A stretch of DNA of 64,000 nt, taken from positions 107,750,701 to 107,814,700 of the forward strand of contig OX104134.1 of the NCBI GenBank assembly GCA_944470555.2, read 5' to 3'. This DNA comes from Heterobilharzia americana. Lineage: Eukaryota > Platyhelminthes > Trematoda > Strigeidida > Schistosomatidae. How positions within the stretch are numbered: the stretch's first letter is position 1; the number at the start of each line of letters is the position of its first letter. The position numbers and the translations under genes are program-made. Positions 36,241 through 50,269 of the stretch are shown here, piece after piece. The notes under the pieces were generated by a model that was given only the letters and a program-made list of their open reading frames with translations, was not told the origin of the DNA and did no database searches.

Positions 36241-37104
36241 CATCCCGATCTGGGATTCATTGGTCGGGATTCATCAGGCGATAAATCGTTTAAACTTTCC
36301 AAACAGTTATGGAGGCAGAAATATCTGAATAAATGATTAAACCAAAGGCCGATTTACCTACTGGCCTGGAACACGACCCACCCGCTGTTGCTGCACGCTA
36401 CATGTTTCCTAGCACTCTGTATCAGGTTATCTTTCCCAATGGATGTCACTATGCATCAGGCACACTTCTCGAATGATGCCGCTTACACTACCACGAAAGA
36501 CGCTTGGAGTCTGTGTATAAGTACCGCCATTTGGAAGATTAACCGTTTCAAAGTTTATTTCCATGAACTACAACAAGTATTCCCATGGCAATTAATCTAT
36601 ATTACCTTTAAACGTAACATGGTGAGTTGGAAATGCATTAATTTAGATATTCACCCTGTTTATACAACTGTGGATATTTGCTGTTCCAGACCGCACACAT
36701 GGGTCCTTTGTGGTTATCAAAGCTGAAAACTTAAAAACGTTCGAATAACTACACGGTTATATTACTGGACAAGTGATCATGAAAATGAACTAACAGTGTT
36801 GGCTGTTTATAACTCAACATTGGAGCAAAGCGCACTTCTGTTCCTAATAGTGGAACCCATCTATGTGATGGGAGATAGAAAATTAATGCCGATCCGTAGC
36901 TTGATATGTAAGTTATTGAATATCAAGTACCACTTCGTAAACTTTCAAGAATTATCAATTTGACGATGTTTGTAAACTAGTACCTATCGTGGCTAATTCA
37001 TTATGTGAGGATAATGTTTATTATTGTCTTTATGTATGCTTAAAGGTGGTGTCTCCTCGTTCCTCTTACAACAAACAGGATCCCCTGATGTTTCTAATGG
37101 AATT

Positions 37105-37235
37105 TGATGACCTCCCTTTACCGTTCAGGACCCGTTAAACCTTATAGATTTTTTAATATATACCTGTGCAATGATGCCTGTAAACTGGCTTCTTTCATGT
37201 TAATTTACTAATGTGAGAATAAAAGACTCATTTAG
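37105..37235 (+). repeat. Direct repeat pair, copy 2
   Basis: Partner of 36,110-36,240 (ATAGATTTTTTAATATATAC, GATGCCTGTAAACTGGCTTC, CATGTTAATTTACTAATG). A weaker third match (TAATTCATTATGTGAGGATAA) lies at about 36,990-37,013. Confidence 0.65.
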
Positions 37236-37239
37236 TCTT

Positions 37240-39492
37240 GAAAAATTAGAGGTGATGTGTCATAATTACCAACCAAAGGGTTGTTATGCCAGGGAAAACG
37301 GCAGACAAATGTTTCTGGATTTCCATTTGATGCGCTTGCACAAACCCACAACGTTTTTTTGCCGGAATTGGAATAATCAGACGCTTGGCTTTTAGCCGTG
37401 ATATTTAGTGAGATTATAATACCATGACGATAGCTGGTACAACAAGAGATAAAATCTTTAGACCTGCACTCATTAAAGAGTACCAAATAACAAACCACGT
37501 GAATATACTTATGTACGAGCCTTACATCACTGATAATAAACAAAATATGACAGGCATAACGGCGGAAACATTAGCTTTCGGCTTTATTTTTCTCTGGGCA
37601 ACCCCGGTAATACTTAAGTGCAAGTCCCAGTTACTTTTTCATGTGAACACAATACTCTTAGTTGTACATAGCGTCAATTTGTGTATGCTTGTTCTGTTAC
37701 ATCCCAGATTTTCTTGATGTGCAATGTGAACATTCCAGTGATTAAGATTACTCACCTAGAGCAATGTGTAACTTAAAGATAAACTTTATCCATAACTGCA
37801 GAAATGGTGTGTGCCTGTGTATTCAAGAATACGTATATTCTGTTAGCAAACCACTTCCGACACTTCTCAGAGGTTGTCGGTGCAAAATCTTCAACACCTT
37901 GCATGAAATATTTCATCTAGGCGCACCACTTGCCATGAGGCCTTTCGCGCACTGCCGTCTCTAGCCTTAGATGAACAAAGATGATAAAGAGCGACCTAGA
38001 TTATTCCTGACCTAATGGAAGTGCAGAATCGCCCTACCCATGGGAAATATTTAGGGACCTTTTCTGGTTCCAGATGCCAGTTATGATCAAACTGATATGG
38101 TATTTAGAATAGAATCTAATGGATGCGCCCATTGCTTTACAACTGACCATAGGTGCCACTTCAAGTTTGGACCACTTTAGGCTTCAACAGCAATATGTAC
38201 TGTACCCGGTTCCAAATGACAGCCTGTCACTCACAAGCAAATGGTGTGATAAAAAGCTTCCATCACCAGGCAAAAGCTTCCCTCCTCACCGTAAATGCGC
38301 TGAAATAGGTCAAGACCATACCTCTGGCTTACCTGGTATGAAGGAGGCGTTGAAAGCTGACAGTCACTTCATATCTGCAGAAACTTTTTTAGGCCGCCAG
38401 ACGAACTGGCGTCACCCTCAAGTTTCTCATCTGTTTCCAACAGGACTTCCTGTGTAACAAGGCCGCGAAACTTGGTGCGCTCATTTAGACTCGCTTCCAT
38501 CCGGCTTCAAGCATATGTCCTCTCCATTCATCCTGTTTCTCAAAACACACCGGACGTTTTGTTCACCGCAATGCCATTCACTGACTAGTCGAACTTTCTA
38601 ATAGCGGACTGACCAAAGTCATTAGCGCGCACGGAAGTCCTTGCTGCCTGTCGAGACGCCTACCTTCACAATGGCTGGGCGGTAGTATATCTACCAATTG
38701 TTGAGCATATGGAAAACCCACTTAAAAATGTAGGCACACCACTGTACTTCTCGCCGTGATAAGCACTTTCAGGTCGGCAAAGAAGGTTCGGAGACACTTT
38801 TAAACATAAACAACAAGCTAGTGCGCGTAAGCCAGCGGGATTTCCCCACTTCCGCCTTTATTATTGACACTGAGTTACTTCGCCTCTGTTTATCATCGAT
38901 GTATCGTAATTCTACATACTGGTTGCGGCAGTCTTCGAAATAAGCTTCAAGTTTCCATGGTTATTTTAAGTTCAGTTTTATGAATGCAGAATTTTATCTC
39001 TTTAATGCAAGTCTCTGATAGTTTTTCCATGTGCAGCGGAGACTGGGCTGGAAGTCAATGAAATGTGGAGATCAAGGTTTGACCGATACCGTTTCAACCG
39101 CCTTATCATTTTCATGACACTCAATAACAAGTCGAAGAACCAGGTGGGACAAAGTGTATCAAAACAACTGAAAGGGTTCAACCAGCGGCGAATTATTTGG
39201 GTCAATACTTTGGGCTGGTATCAACTTAGTTTCCCCACTAATTTACAGGGAGGAAGTTGACACAAGGCTGACAATTACTCTTGTTCAGAAACTCGTGATT
39301 TCAACGGTGTTAAAACTTGTGTCTGACTTTCAGAGTCTAGACGGCTTGTGAAACAAACGACACGCGACAAGGTTTTCATGCCACCCTCTACATCGTTGAG
39401 CCAAAACATGCTAGTCGTTCAGCACATACTGGCAGCAAGTCGGAGAATCTCATACATCTCATGCACCCCACAAATGAGATACACAATGCCAC
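37240..39492. other. End of the spacer, no gene recognised
   Basis: Open frames at 37,424-37,717 and 38,119-38,457 (112 codons) have no domain that I recognise. They may be old transposon debris. The right arm begins at 39,493. Confidence 0.5.
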
Positions 39493-39924
39493 CTGGTCAC
39501 CCTGTCGTACCTTGTCTTGGTCTAGCATTCGCAAGTATTATGCTACTACAAAGAGTGGGTAGCTGGCCTCCACACCTGTCAGTACCTCGTAAAAAAGCCC
39601 TAAACTCCCGGCGGAATGATGAATGACATGTACATGTCTACTTTCCTTGATCCAGGTGTCTCAGCTAGTTTTCGGGTTGCGGAAACAAGTGGCAGCCAAT
39701 AGAAGTGTTCTCACTGTGGAAGTTGCTACAGTTCTACTCGCTCAACTGGGCAGCTTATTTGACGAGCACAACTTAGCGATTTGACGCTCGGTCGCGTGGG
39801 ATTTCATCCTGGGTATCCGCTGTCTTCTGATGAAGAAGTGTGTCACTAAGATTCAGAGGTTACATGTGACGAATGGGTCCAACGAAATGAACGTACTCTA
39901 TCCAGCGGGATTGAAAGGAATCCA

Positions 39925-40299
39925 GTGGAATTCATGTTATTGACTGACATTCTTCCACAGACACGGCTTTACCCTCACTTAGTCGGACCGTTTCGACGCT
40001 GCATCTCCACTCTACTTAAGGAATTTGCAGATGTGTTAGACAACGGCCATTCATTAGGATGCACCGATATTCTCCAGCATGAAATTGATATGCCGAAACG
40101 CCCAGGCCTTAAGCAGATTCAATGCAGAGTGCCGATTCAATACTGGCCACGTCTTGACCTAATTGTTCAAGAACTGTCACAAGGCGGCGCAGTTAAATCG
40201 TCAAACTCCTCATCGGCCACACCCACGGCTCCTGTTGAGGAGAGGAATGGTCTCTCTCGATTCAATGCACTGCACGACAGCATGTCATCCAAGGGGTAA
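39925..40299 (+). pseudogene. Ty3/gypsy pol fragment (right arm)
   Basis: Mirror copy of 21,444-21,818 with an identical translation. It carries the RT N-terminal signature (EFADVLD, CTDILQHEIDMP, IVQELSQGGAVKSSNS). The frame closes before the catalytic palm. Confidence 0.75.
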
Positions 40300-41999
40300 C
40301 ATGTCCGATACTTTAACGGGCAAAACTGCCCTATTGGAAGTGCACTGATCCTGTCCAAAATTCCGACCACATTGGATACTGTACTTCAGGGCCAATCTAC
40401 GAAGTCATGCCACGATCATCTGGAATACCTTCCCACCACCGACTGTCAAGTTTCGTGTGGTGTGGCTATCTACATACGACTACTAGGAAAACATCTGATC
40501 ATGTTAGAAGTGTTGCTTAGAAAGTTGCCATGACAGCCGTCATGCATCACACCTCAGTTGACCAACTGTGCTCACACATTTGTCAGAGTGAAACACGCTC
40601 CTACAGGGTCTCAGGTGGCAAGTTCGTCCCAATCGACCAAATTAACAAATCAGACTTTCAATATCGGGTCAGCACAACCTCCGCTCATCAGCAATCCCCG
40701 GAGATGTCTATCAACAACAATGTTACGCTGTTGTCACGCGCAGCCAACGAGGGGTCTAAGTATAGCCTAAAGGATTTGCGCCATCATGTTGAAGACTTCA
40801 CTGACTGGGACGCTGCATGCAACGAATCTCGATTTAATATGAGTGGCAACTTTGGGTACTGTGGTGGAATGTAATTCCATTATTGGATATACAGTACCTC
40901 TTAAGCCACAAGGTGTTGGGAATGAAATTTATATAAACCGTGTCTTGAAGTTATGGAGTTACCTTGACATGGCTGTATCCAAAACGTCATCCATTTTGAT
41001 AAGCCTAATGAATCAACTGAAACCCAGAAGCCATCCATATTTTCTTCTGTTCAGGCTATTTATTTGACCAAATGTTTGGGCCGATTCATACGCTTTTCAC
41101 CATATACTTGTACGCGCCTGATGTCTGTTCACTCTTACTAATTTCCTGTCTTTTGCACCCGATAGTTTGACATAAGAGATTCAGATTCTCGGTCTATGTT
41201 CACCTACGGTCTTCCCGATGACCTGCCCAACGTTCGGGCTGCCATAACACCTCATTGAATATGTTCCACCAAATTTCTCTCTCTTGCTTCTTATAACCAT
41301 TAGTGTTAAAAGACAGTGGAACATACTCTCGCGTACTCTTAAAATGTCTTCAACCTATCGTTGCACGGTCAACGACTAAGAGGAAATATCACGGTGGACG
41401 GCAGTTGGCCTTTAAACACACAGCAATGCGCCATGTTGTTATTACAGGAACACGTGGTTGAAACGGCGAATTTTCGTACTGGATGGGCGAACTTCCACCC
41501 CCAAACTCACGTGTGCTTTTGTATCGGACTCATGTGCAAAAACATGCAAACTAGATGATGACCCAAAGACTGCTGGTTACCGTCTATTACTGCCAACCAT
41601 GCGGTTATTATCAACATTATTTGACTGCTGTGGTTGTTAAGTTTGAAAATATTGTACACGAAGCAAATTTGTTGGAATATCACACAGAGAAAGCCAAACC
41701 GCACCAAAAGTTATTGTTGTCTGGAACAAAGCGATTGTTATCAGGATTGCCACTTTTTACCGGTAAGTTAGAATGATCTTTTCACTGTTCTGTAGTGGGG
41801 TCTCAGACTCACTTAATATGGCAAGGAATACGTTGCTGGACACGCACACATTGTCCCTTCTCGTGTCAATATTTATTTTTCCTTACGGACAATTGAATTT
41901 ATCATGTTGCATTCCTATGGTATAGTTGGGGTTCGCATTTTCTATTCCATGTGGTACTTTTCAGACGTTTCTGTACATATCCTTTGTACCTGAAGTGAC

Positions 42000-42545
42000 C
42001 TAGATGAAGCGGCTGATTGGACAATACGAGGTTGCTACCAACGCAATCATCCCAGTGCCTAAGGGTGGAAATAAATTCATAGCTTCTGACGACAGTAGCA
42101 GTCTCATTGGTCTTCCCGGTTTCGAGTGCGATGACAAGCGCAGTAATTGATTGATTTCATGATTATTTACCAAGAGGTTCAATATTAATTGAAACTCAAT
42201 ATGGATTTCTCCTCAAAAGTCATGTTAAACCAGCTTATTCATAGCCTGGAGTAACTAAACTTTATTTGATGGGCAGATAAAAGCAACACTTACATAGAAC
42301 TTCTCAAATTCTATGATGTAGTCGACAGGGTTAATCGTGGTGTGCTATCTAAGGAACATCAGCTCATGGGTGCAAACTGAATTCGCTCATTTCGTTTGGA
42401 GACCACCGCAACGATTCAATGAGACCTATTACAGTCGGGTCCTTCCTATGAAGTCGGTTCCCAACTCCCAGTTGAGTGCCTAAGGGTTCCACTCTTGGTC
42501 CTATGCTGTTTGTTGCCATCATAAATGACCATCACGGACATCTAA
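42000..42545 (+). pseudogene. CR1-type reverse transcriptase relic (right arm)
   Basis: Broken frames read NAIIPVPKGGNKFIASDD (the PI.KKGD region), LLKFYDVVDRVNRGVLS (box A) and YEVGSQLPVECLRVP, then LLVLCCLLPS (the GSVLGPLLF region, frameshifted). Same as 19,197-19,742. Confidence 0.65.
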
Positions 42546-43297
42546 TTCTCATTCACGATTACAGTCCGGTGATTTGAATATTCGGGGGGAAATATAAGGG
42601 CCAACGGATACTTGTCTCCAAGATGGACGTACCCAGAATCCTGGGTTGGACATTTTGAAAAGTACTCCCTTTCGAGAAAAGGTGTAGGAAGGTGGTAGTA
42701 GATAAAAACAGGTCTAGCTTCAGCTAGTAAACACTGGGGAAACAAATATCTGTCACTTGGACGCTGAGAAGGCACTTGGGGTCCCGGTCTTTGTCACCTT
42801 GCAATCAAACAGTTTTTGGATTTCTTTTCGAATTCAAGTGGGTTGGACTTCGTGCCTATTCATAACAGTGTGGTCTGCAATAGGTGCCATACAGGTGGAT
42901 CGGAAGTGGTAAGATCGTGCTGCATCATAACACTCATGGTATTCCGCGTCATAACGGATCATTCCTAAGCCAATGTAAAAAGCCCAGTATGAAAGTAATC
43001 CTGTGGCAGAAGAGCCAGAGAGGCAACCAATAGAGATTCTTGATAAATTCTTGGAGGCTTGGATCCGTAAACTGCAGAGTTCTCCCTCTGAACTTGTCAT
43101 AGCCTCCTGTTCCTGTCGCTTTCGATAGGAGGCTAGAAACCTACCGAGAGTTTTGTGCCGCAATTGGGATTTATTCGAAAAGCCTGCTGTCGTCTTACAG
43201 ACATTAGGTAACAGCTCCAAGAAAAGAATTCTGAAATCTAACAGACTACCATCTAGATTAATATAGGAGTAAAACCCGGACACTGTGATATATTGCT

Positions 43298-43515
43298 ATT
43301 CCAATTTAGTCTGTTTGTTGGAAATGTCATGCAGTGAAACAGTATAGTTTACCGGATAACGTTTCGACATAATCTATTTTCCGTATCCGTATTAGGCGCT
43401 GTTAGCGAAATGATGGGCAGTATGACATGGACAACAAATTGCTTCCGAAACGTTATCTAGCAAATGATACTGTTTCACTGTATGATATTTCTAATAAACG
43501 GACTAAACTGGAATG
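43298..43515. repeat. Foldback palindromic element, copy 2 (right arm)
   Basis: Mirror copy of 18,227-18,444. Confidence 0.85.
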
Positions 43516-44160
43516 ATTATTTGTATCCTTTCTGACTTATCGAAAATCAGACAGAGTCGGTAGCTATTCAAAGCGAGAAACGTTTTGAAGTGATATGGAG
43601 TGAAAACCCAAAGAACTATCGTTCGCTATTTTTACAGCACCAAGTTTGAGGTCTGGACACATGTAGCGGTGTTTTCCAATATGTGCGTTACTCTAATTCA
43701 CACAGACTTGTAATATTTTGTATACTTACACTCAAAGTGCAAAACTAGCTGGTGATGTAAAAGTAATATAAAGGTTTGTGTAGAATAAAAAGCCATTATC
43801 GCTGAAGACATATTTTCCAGTAATAAGAATAGAAGGCCAGTTAACTGTCCTACACATGCCAAATTTGGCGTGTGTTATTTTTTGCAATAGGATCCTTTGT
43901 AAAGATCTTATTTCTCCTTGAATGTTCTCATCGAAGGGACTGATACCACTCGTTAGGATAAGGATTCCCCTCGATAATTTATCAAAGCAAGTGGGTTTAA
44001 TAAATGCTTGCAGTTCGTTTTATGCTGGAAATAATGCAATTTCATATGGGATTTAGATATTAGTACTCAGAAATGGGGTCCAAAAAGTTCACAGTCAGAG
44101 TTCAAAGAGTTAAGATTAGCCGGGCACTGTGGTAGATTAATTACAATTGTAATTCCATTT

Positions 44161-44335
44161 GTCTGTTTATTAGAAATATCACTGAGGCAGTATCATTTAC
44201 TGTATAACGTTCTGGACAATTTATTATCCATATTCACATCATGTCACATGATATGAATGTGGACGGTAAATTATGTCCGAAACGTTATCCAGTAAGTGAT
44301 GCTGTCTCACTGTGTGACATTCCCAATAAACAGAC
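44161..44335. repeat. Foldback palindromic element, copy 1 (right arm)
   Basis: Mirror copy of 17,407-17,581, including the TCATGTCACATGA centre. Confidence 0.85.
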
Positions 44336-45182
44336 AAAAGTAGAATTAAGATTAACCGCAAGGATATAGAAATTGGGTTTGCAAAGCTGGAATACGGATG
44401 CTGAAGTTTGCTTACCAAGAACAAAGACATAACACAGAAAAAGGTTCGTCCTGGAGATGGTAGGTTTTCATCGGTTCTATGCTGTTTCATGCCTCGGAAT
44501 ATGCAGTCCGAACCACTTTAAATTAAGTATTAATGTTTACGAAGTTAGTCAGGGCCATAGGTTGGGGTTTGGGTGGACAACTAATTGATAAACCATATGA
44601 ATTGTTGTCTCTTCCTTCCTGTTTTCTGCGACTCCGTGCGATAGAAGGTGCGTAAAAATTCCTAAAGTAATATTTATTGGTTGGTCGGTAGTATGGACAG
44701 TTTAAGGTCACCCAGACACTCCGAAGCTTTGCACTGTCTGTTAAACATTTTTATGGACTTAATATTGTTTTGAGAAACGGCTCATGTTTATGTCGTGTTT
44801 GCAAAATTATGCTTTTCTCTGTAGGAGAGAGTATATTATCCGGCTGGTCACCGGGCACAAAGGAGAACGGTGAATAGAAGAAGAAGAAAAGGCTGAATGT
44901 TTAAACTGAGCGATAATGGCGAGAAAACGTTGCGTTTTTCTTCTATCATCGTCCTCACCCTCGAACAATTACCCATTTTACTTCCTAATCTCTGCACTCT
45001 TATTTTCTCTGAGATGGAGTTTTATGGTGAATATTTTCTTGACACGAAACTGAGCGATATTTATGCTGATATATTTACCTGTGTAGTTATTTAACTCATG
45101 GTTCTGGTAGTGACCGCCCTAGTTTCATCCTTATTCGTTGTCTTTTGCGTAGGCATTCATTACCTTCTTAGTTGAGATCCGC

Positions 45183-45455
45183 GGTACAAGAGGAACCAGT
45201 GGTTGGAGACTCTGGGTGATATGGCTGAGAATCGAAGTCGTTGGCGCAGATGTATACACACTATCCTCACTTTAATGGAATACTGTATCTCACCATTTTC
45301 TCATTTTCCCTCCTCTGCTTTCTTACTTTGTATTTCTTCTAACGGAATTTACTTTTCGTTATCGTCCACTTCATTGTCTTTTTACTTGATGTACTGATAT
45401 GAGATGTGGCAATTCGGACCGCTACGCAGTAATACCGGGTCTTATGTTGATGATG
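45183..45455 (+). mobile_element. RTE 3'-end fragment G
   Basis: Starts at AAGAGGAACCAGTGGTTGGA, then GATATGGCTGAGAATCG (MAENR) and TATACACACTATCCTCA. It runs to the RTE tail GATATGAGATGTGGCAATTC, then TATGTTGATGATGCC. A strongly 5'-truncated insertion of about 270 bases that lies in the segment found only in the right arm. Confidence 0.8.
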
Positions 45456-45799
45456 CCTTCGTACATATGACATCAAAATGGACTTCACGAATGTCGTTCA
45501 TAGCTTTTCTCAGCTGCTTTCGAGTGTGCGTTATACTATTTAGACGTATGAAGTTCAGTATTTATTTTTAATTCGATTTTCCTTAATTTTTGGAACGCGA
45601 GATAATAAATTTGTTGTCAGTTATCGCATACAATGTGCCTTTTAATGAGGAAAAATCTACCCTATCCATAAGTATAGGACTACTAGCATAAACTAGTTTT
45701 TTCTAATCAATGAACTGGAACCTGACGAACTTCTCTAAATTATCCATCGAATTTCCTTTTGGTACAAGGACTTCACCGGCATGTCTTAGCACACCGTAT

Positions 45800-45911
<112 letters not shown>

Positions 45912-46299
45912 AGGATATCTGGCAATGATCCTTCTCCAGTTTTACCTACGGAAATCTTGTTACTACTGTTACTTCTAAATAGTCAAATTAGGTCGTCTTC
46001 TCGGCACCAGTCGAGCGGCGAGCTACTTCAATGACCTCACTAAACCATTCAGTCGGTAGTTGTGACGGGCGGTGATATTGAACTGACAGCAAGAACATGG
46101 ATCGATCAACTGAAAGTAGCATATTCTTTCCTATCCTACAGACTCGGGCTACAGGAAGTATTCGTTTTTCTTTAAGTAAAAACGAATTACAAATCCAAAA
46201 CATCTGGAAAAGTCGTATGTAGTTGGCTTCAAGCAGATGACTCTTGGACTGAGCTGTCACGTGAACTTAATCCACTTTCCCTTTCAAATACCTTAGGAA

Positions 46300-49200
46300 T
46301 GTATCCACGTTCACACTGTAAGAATCCGGGAAGTACCAACTAACTACACGCCTACATCAGTATAAAATCCCAAGTAACCGTACCGTTGCTTCACCTTGTT
46401 CTTTCCTTTATTGTATCTGTTCCCAACACTATACCCCCTGTGTTTTCCGCAAGTTTTTACCCTATGACCAGTGCCAGCTATCCAAGCCAGCTAGAGGTCA
46501 CCTCTATTTCCCCCAAGTCAGGCCTCGAATTTCATATTGATGCTTCCAGAGTCTGAATTTTATGTGGAATTCAGCAACAGAACTCACTTGGCAAAACTGA
46601 AATTTCAGGTGATGACTATGTTCTGTGTCGTTGATGCATTCATTCAAAATGCAAGTGTTGTTCTCTTGACTTCGTCAGGCTCGTGTAGTTAAACAGCCAA
46701 ATTGATTTTCCAGTGTCCGAAGATTCGGTGGCTGTTTCCCATGGACTTGCTGGTGTAAGTATAGCATTAGGTTTTAGAGCAGAATGCAGAATGCGCACTT
46801 CTCAATTGGATTGCAGTCCCCAGCCGTCTATTAGCTGTCCGACTGAATGGATGTGCAAGGCATTGAAAACATCGTGATACTCTATGCCTATTCGTAGTCG
46901 ATATCCTGGAATCCACCGATTGCAGTTAGGCTGATGCTACAAATGAATGTTATCGAAAGCTGTCAATTTCGCAACATAGGGCAAACGTTTCAAGAATTAC
47001 CGTGCTATCATGTGAGCTTAACGCTCGGGTAGGAAAGCTGTGCCAATCTAAAAGGTATCTACGGCATTTCATTCCAACGAACCGACAACCGTTATTGTTT
47101 CTTAAAATTCGTGTTTTGTCATTCACTTTTCTGGTCAGCACTAGCTTGAACCTTGAGGAAGGAGGTTGCTTCACTTGGCTTCAGTTAACTTCAGACCAAC
47201 TGTGAGCACCAACTTCATCACTATAAAGCCATTGTTAATAAGGGTTTTTAAATAATTTTCGTTAGTTTCAAAGCACGTACTGAGACTGATCATGATTCGG
47301 CAAGCGTACATGCCCTCATTTCAATGAATTCAAAGAAAAAACAGCAGTTACACTTCTGTATGCTCGGCTGCATGACGAAAATATCAAGTGTGTACTTAAG
47401 AAGCGCTTAGCCAAGGATTTATCTGAACATATCTGCAACTCGCGTGCTGATGAAACATGATGTGATATCCAGTCTGCTGCGCAAACAACAGTAAAGACAG
47501 TTTTCTAACCTCTATCCACAGCCTAGCGGAAGCCAGTGGATTTGCGCAACGACATCCGGACTGACTGATGCTAGGAGATTCGTTCCAGTTGGCTCTCACC
47601 ACAGTGAGAAGCAAAAGCAACGTAATACGTAGATTGTTTGGAAGTCTTCGGAATGATCGTGAGTAGTGGTGGACGGCGAACAAGATGGTGAAGGCATGAC
47701 CATCAGGTTATACTCGAGTATTATTTAAGCTCACTAGGGATAATGGGAAGAAGACGATGGTGAGTGAGACCACTGCCGTAGAGTATGGTTCCGTAATAAA
47801 CTCAGAACAGGCGTCTAGAACGTTTGACAGAACACTCTGAAGAACAGTTCATCTCAACCACAGCATCCAATCTGAACCTCAATGGGACATAGATATCGCC
47901 CTCCCAACTGTCCTGTAAGTTTAGAAGGCTGTTTAAAACATTAAAAGCAGCTGGACCTTAGGGTTTGCCACCCTTATTTCCTCAGGAAGACGGGAGTACA
48001 CTTCTGAACTCAGTAACGGGAGGTACTACGTCGCGTTATGAAATCAGAGGTAATCCCATCAAACCAATCTACTTCGCTGATTATTCCAGTTTGTGAAAAG
48101 ACGAGAAATCTGTATTGATTGTTCATTGGAGTTCGACCAACTTCACAGTGTCTAATTGTAAGTTTTCATCAAATTCTACCAATCATTTTGCGCTCCGTCT
48201 AACTAAAACGAGAGAAGTCTTTGTATGATATCAATAGGTAGATGAGTTTATTTAACTTCGTATCCAAGATGCTGGAGTCCATACTCACTGTACACGTAAC
48301 TGGAGCTCGTGCAAAGTGACCTCGAGGAAATCAGGTTGCTTTCAAACTTGGGTGAGTTTGCATCGGTCAAATCTTCACCCTCGGCCAGGTATCGGATCAC
48401 AGACTTAAAAGCCGATAGCTGACACCACATTTCTTGACCTGAAAGTGGCAACCATGAAGTGTTGTGTCGGTGTTTGGTTGTGAAGAGAGTACAGAACAAG
48501 TATATAATGCTGACCAGAGCGCTTCGGATTCACGTAGCCATGTAAGGGCTTATGTAGAGTTATCTGAATTAACGGCAACTAGTAGTGTACGCCATGGTTG
48601 CCCTCTATGAGTCAATGTTTAACTGTTATAGATGTACTAATGGACATAACCTTAGGTACGTCACAGCAACTGGTCTGTCTCCTGGTGGGAATCCAGTTGA
48701 CTTGGAGTTTACAGACGGTCATCGTGCTAGGTGCAAACGGTCTTCTGAAGGCTTTGAGCGGAAATTGGAGTCGTTTTGTACCTGTCTAATGTGATGTGAT
48801 GCTCAAGGTTTGGTCTACAGTTACTTCCAGTTTAATAGTGGAGATTGTAGTGGTGGGATGCGTTGATCACTTCATTTACTTGAGAGTTTGCATCAGCCTA
48901 GGTTTTTTGGCTGCTTTCGAGATGTCGTTTCGAATGCGGAAAGTCCTTTTGATATTTAGCGACATACGTCATCTCTCGCGTTGACTGATCTGATAAAAGA
49001 TGAACATACCTCTCCGCAGTCTGTTCCATCCTGTTACGTTTTTGAAATATGGCGGTTGAAAATAAATAGCATGAAACCACAGGTGTTTGACCACAAATGT
49101 CTTTGTAACATTGCTCGTGTATGATTAAATCACCATACGAGTAATGTAGAGGTTAGGAGAAGGGTACTAATCTATGAATTTATAATTTTTTATTGACTAA

Positions 49201-49490
49201 GGTAGCTAGCACATGTACTTTGCATCTCGAGTCCACCTACGTCGACGTAGAGGGCTAGCAGAAGTTGGGTGAGATGGGAAGAGGGTTCAGGGTGGCTAGA
49301 CCAAGATGTGCACCAGTTGACGGAGTCTATGTCGCCCTGAGCTATCTATGGAGTTGTAGAGTGCCATATTGGGGGTCCTCTAGACTGGCCATCGGAGTCA
49401 ATGATTGGAGATGCTTGATGAAGTGGCTGGAAATTGGTCATAATGGTGTAGATGTTTTCACTCTTTAAAGTTTCGGGAGATTTTAACTAA
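46300..49490 (+). mobile_element. Old RTE element F, near full length
   Basis: Decayed but collinear with element B. The endonuclease start is at about 46,550 (TTGGCAAAACTGAAATTTCAGG-like sequence), the linker at about 47,650-47,850 (HSEEQF at 47,835), RT N-terminus at about 47,880-48,110 and RT C-terminal segments at 48,840-48,985 (CVDHFIYL, SDIRHLSR). FDHKC.CNIAR follows at about 49,088-49,125, then the 3' region to about 49,490. No long frame is intact. The 3' 410 bases form part of the outer inverted-duplication block. The 5' limit is uncertain. Confidence 0.75.
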
Positions 49491-49669
49491 GCTTCAGTCT
49501 TTAGATTCTTTCTCTTTACATGTACTTATAATCACTTCGATATCGCTCGTTTTCTATGCAATCGTTATTTGCACTTAAATTCTATAATTACATTGAAGGA
49601 TTCCCCAGTTGTTTTTCCTGTACCCTTTTGTTGATTAGATAAGCGACCATCCTCCCACTGTTGTGATGT
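49045..49669 (-). repeat. Right arm of the inverted duplication, outer block
   Basis: Reverse complement of 16,074-16,665, including the 3' end of RTE F and about 180 bases beyond it. Relative to the left arm it keeps about 25 extra bases between GGTTGA and CC at about 49,060-49,090, where element F is continuous. Confidence 0.93.
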
Positions 49670-50260
49670 GTTTTCGACACACCGCTCCTCTGGTCTTGGT
49701 GTGCTAGAATCGATACTGCACTTGTAAACGTGATACTCGTTAATGGTGTTCGACTTGGAGTTTTGTTTATAGTCTGAAATTTGTCAGGGCGAAACTGATT
49801 CTTCATCTGTACCTGTTGTTCCACCGACTGCATCTCAGATGTAACTAAAGTTGGGTCTCACCACCAGTTTGGTGACCTCCACAATAGAGCCCGTTTAGCA
49901 GATATTGCAGTACTGGCTGAGGACTTGAATGCGTGGATCGAACGTCTAGACTCGAATAAGGGTTGTTGAGGTGTCTAGTGAGGATCAGTTTATCGCAGGC
50001 CTGATACTGGGAACTGTCTTCTCTGTGTGCAAATCATAACTTACTTATAACCGGGACCGATTTTGTGCTACTTGGCGTCTACCATTTGTTACTCAAGCCC
50101 ATGCTCATGGTAGTCAGTGGATGTAGAATATATATTTTCCGTGTAAAATGAAATAAAGTAGGAGGATATACGTGTCATTTATGCTGATAGTTTAAATACA
50201 GGATGAGCTAACAATAATAAGTACTTTGGAAATCCCCATAAATCATAGAGCAAAAAACGT
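49670..50260. other. Gene-free stretch
   Basis: No domain or repeat recognised. Confidence 0.5.
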
Positions 50261-50269
50261 TCTGCGAAG

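Larger units (their letters stand above)
39493..45073 (-). repeat. Right arm of the inverted duplication, inner block
   Basis: Reverse complement of 16,672-22,250. It holds the gypsy fragment, CR1 RT relic and two foldback elements in mirror order. The match ends at about 45,073, after GCTGATAT, where about 4.0 kb absent from the left arm begins. Confidence 0.95.

Noticed and set aside
38119..38457. 112-codon frame as a gag or integrase fragment of an LTR element
   Set aside because: No catalytic or zinc-finger motif is visible, so the resemblance is not supported.
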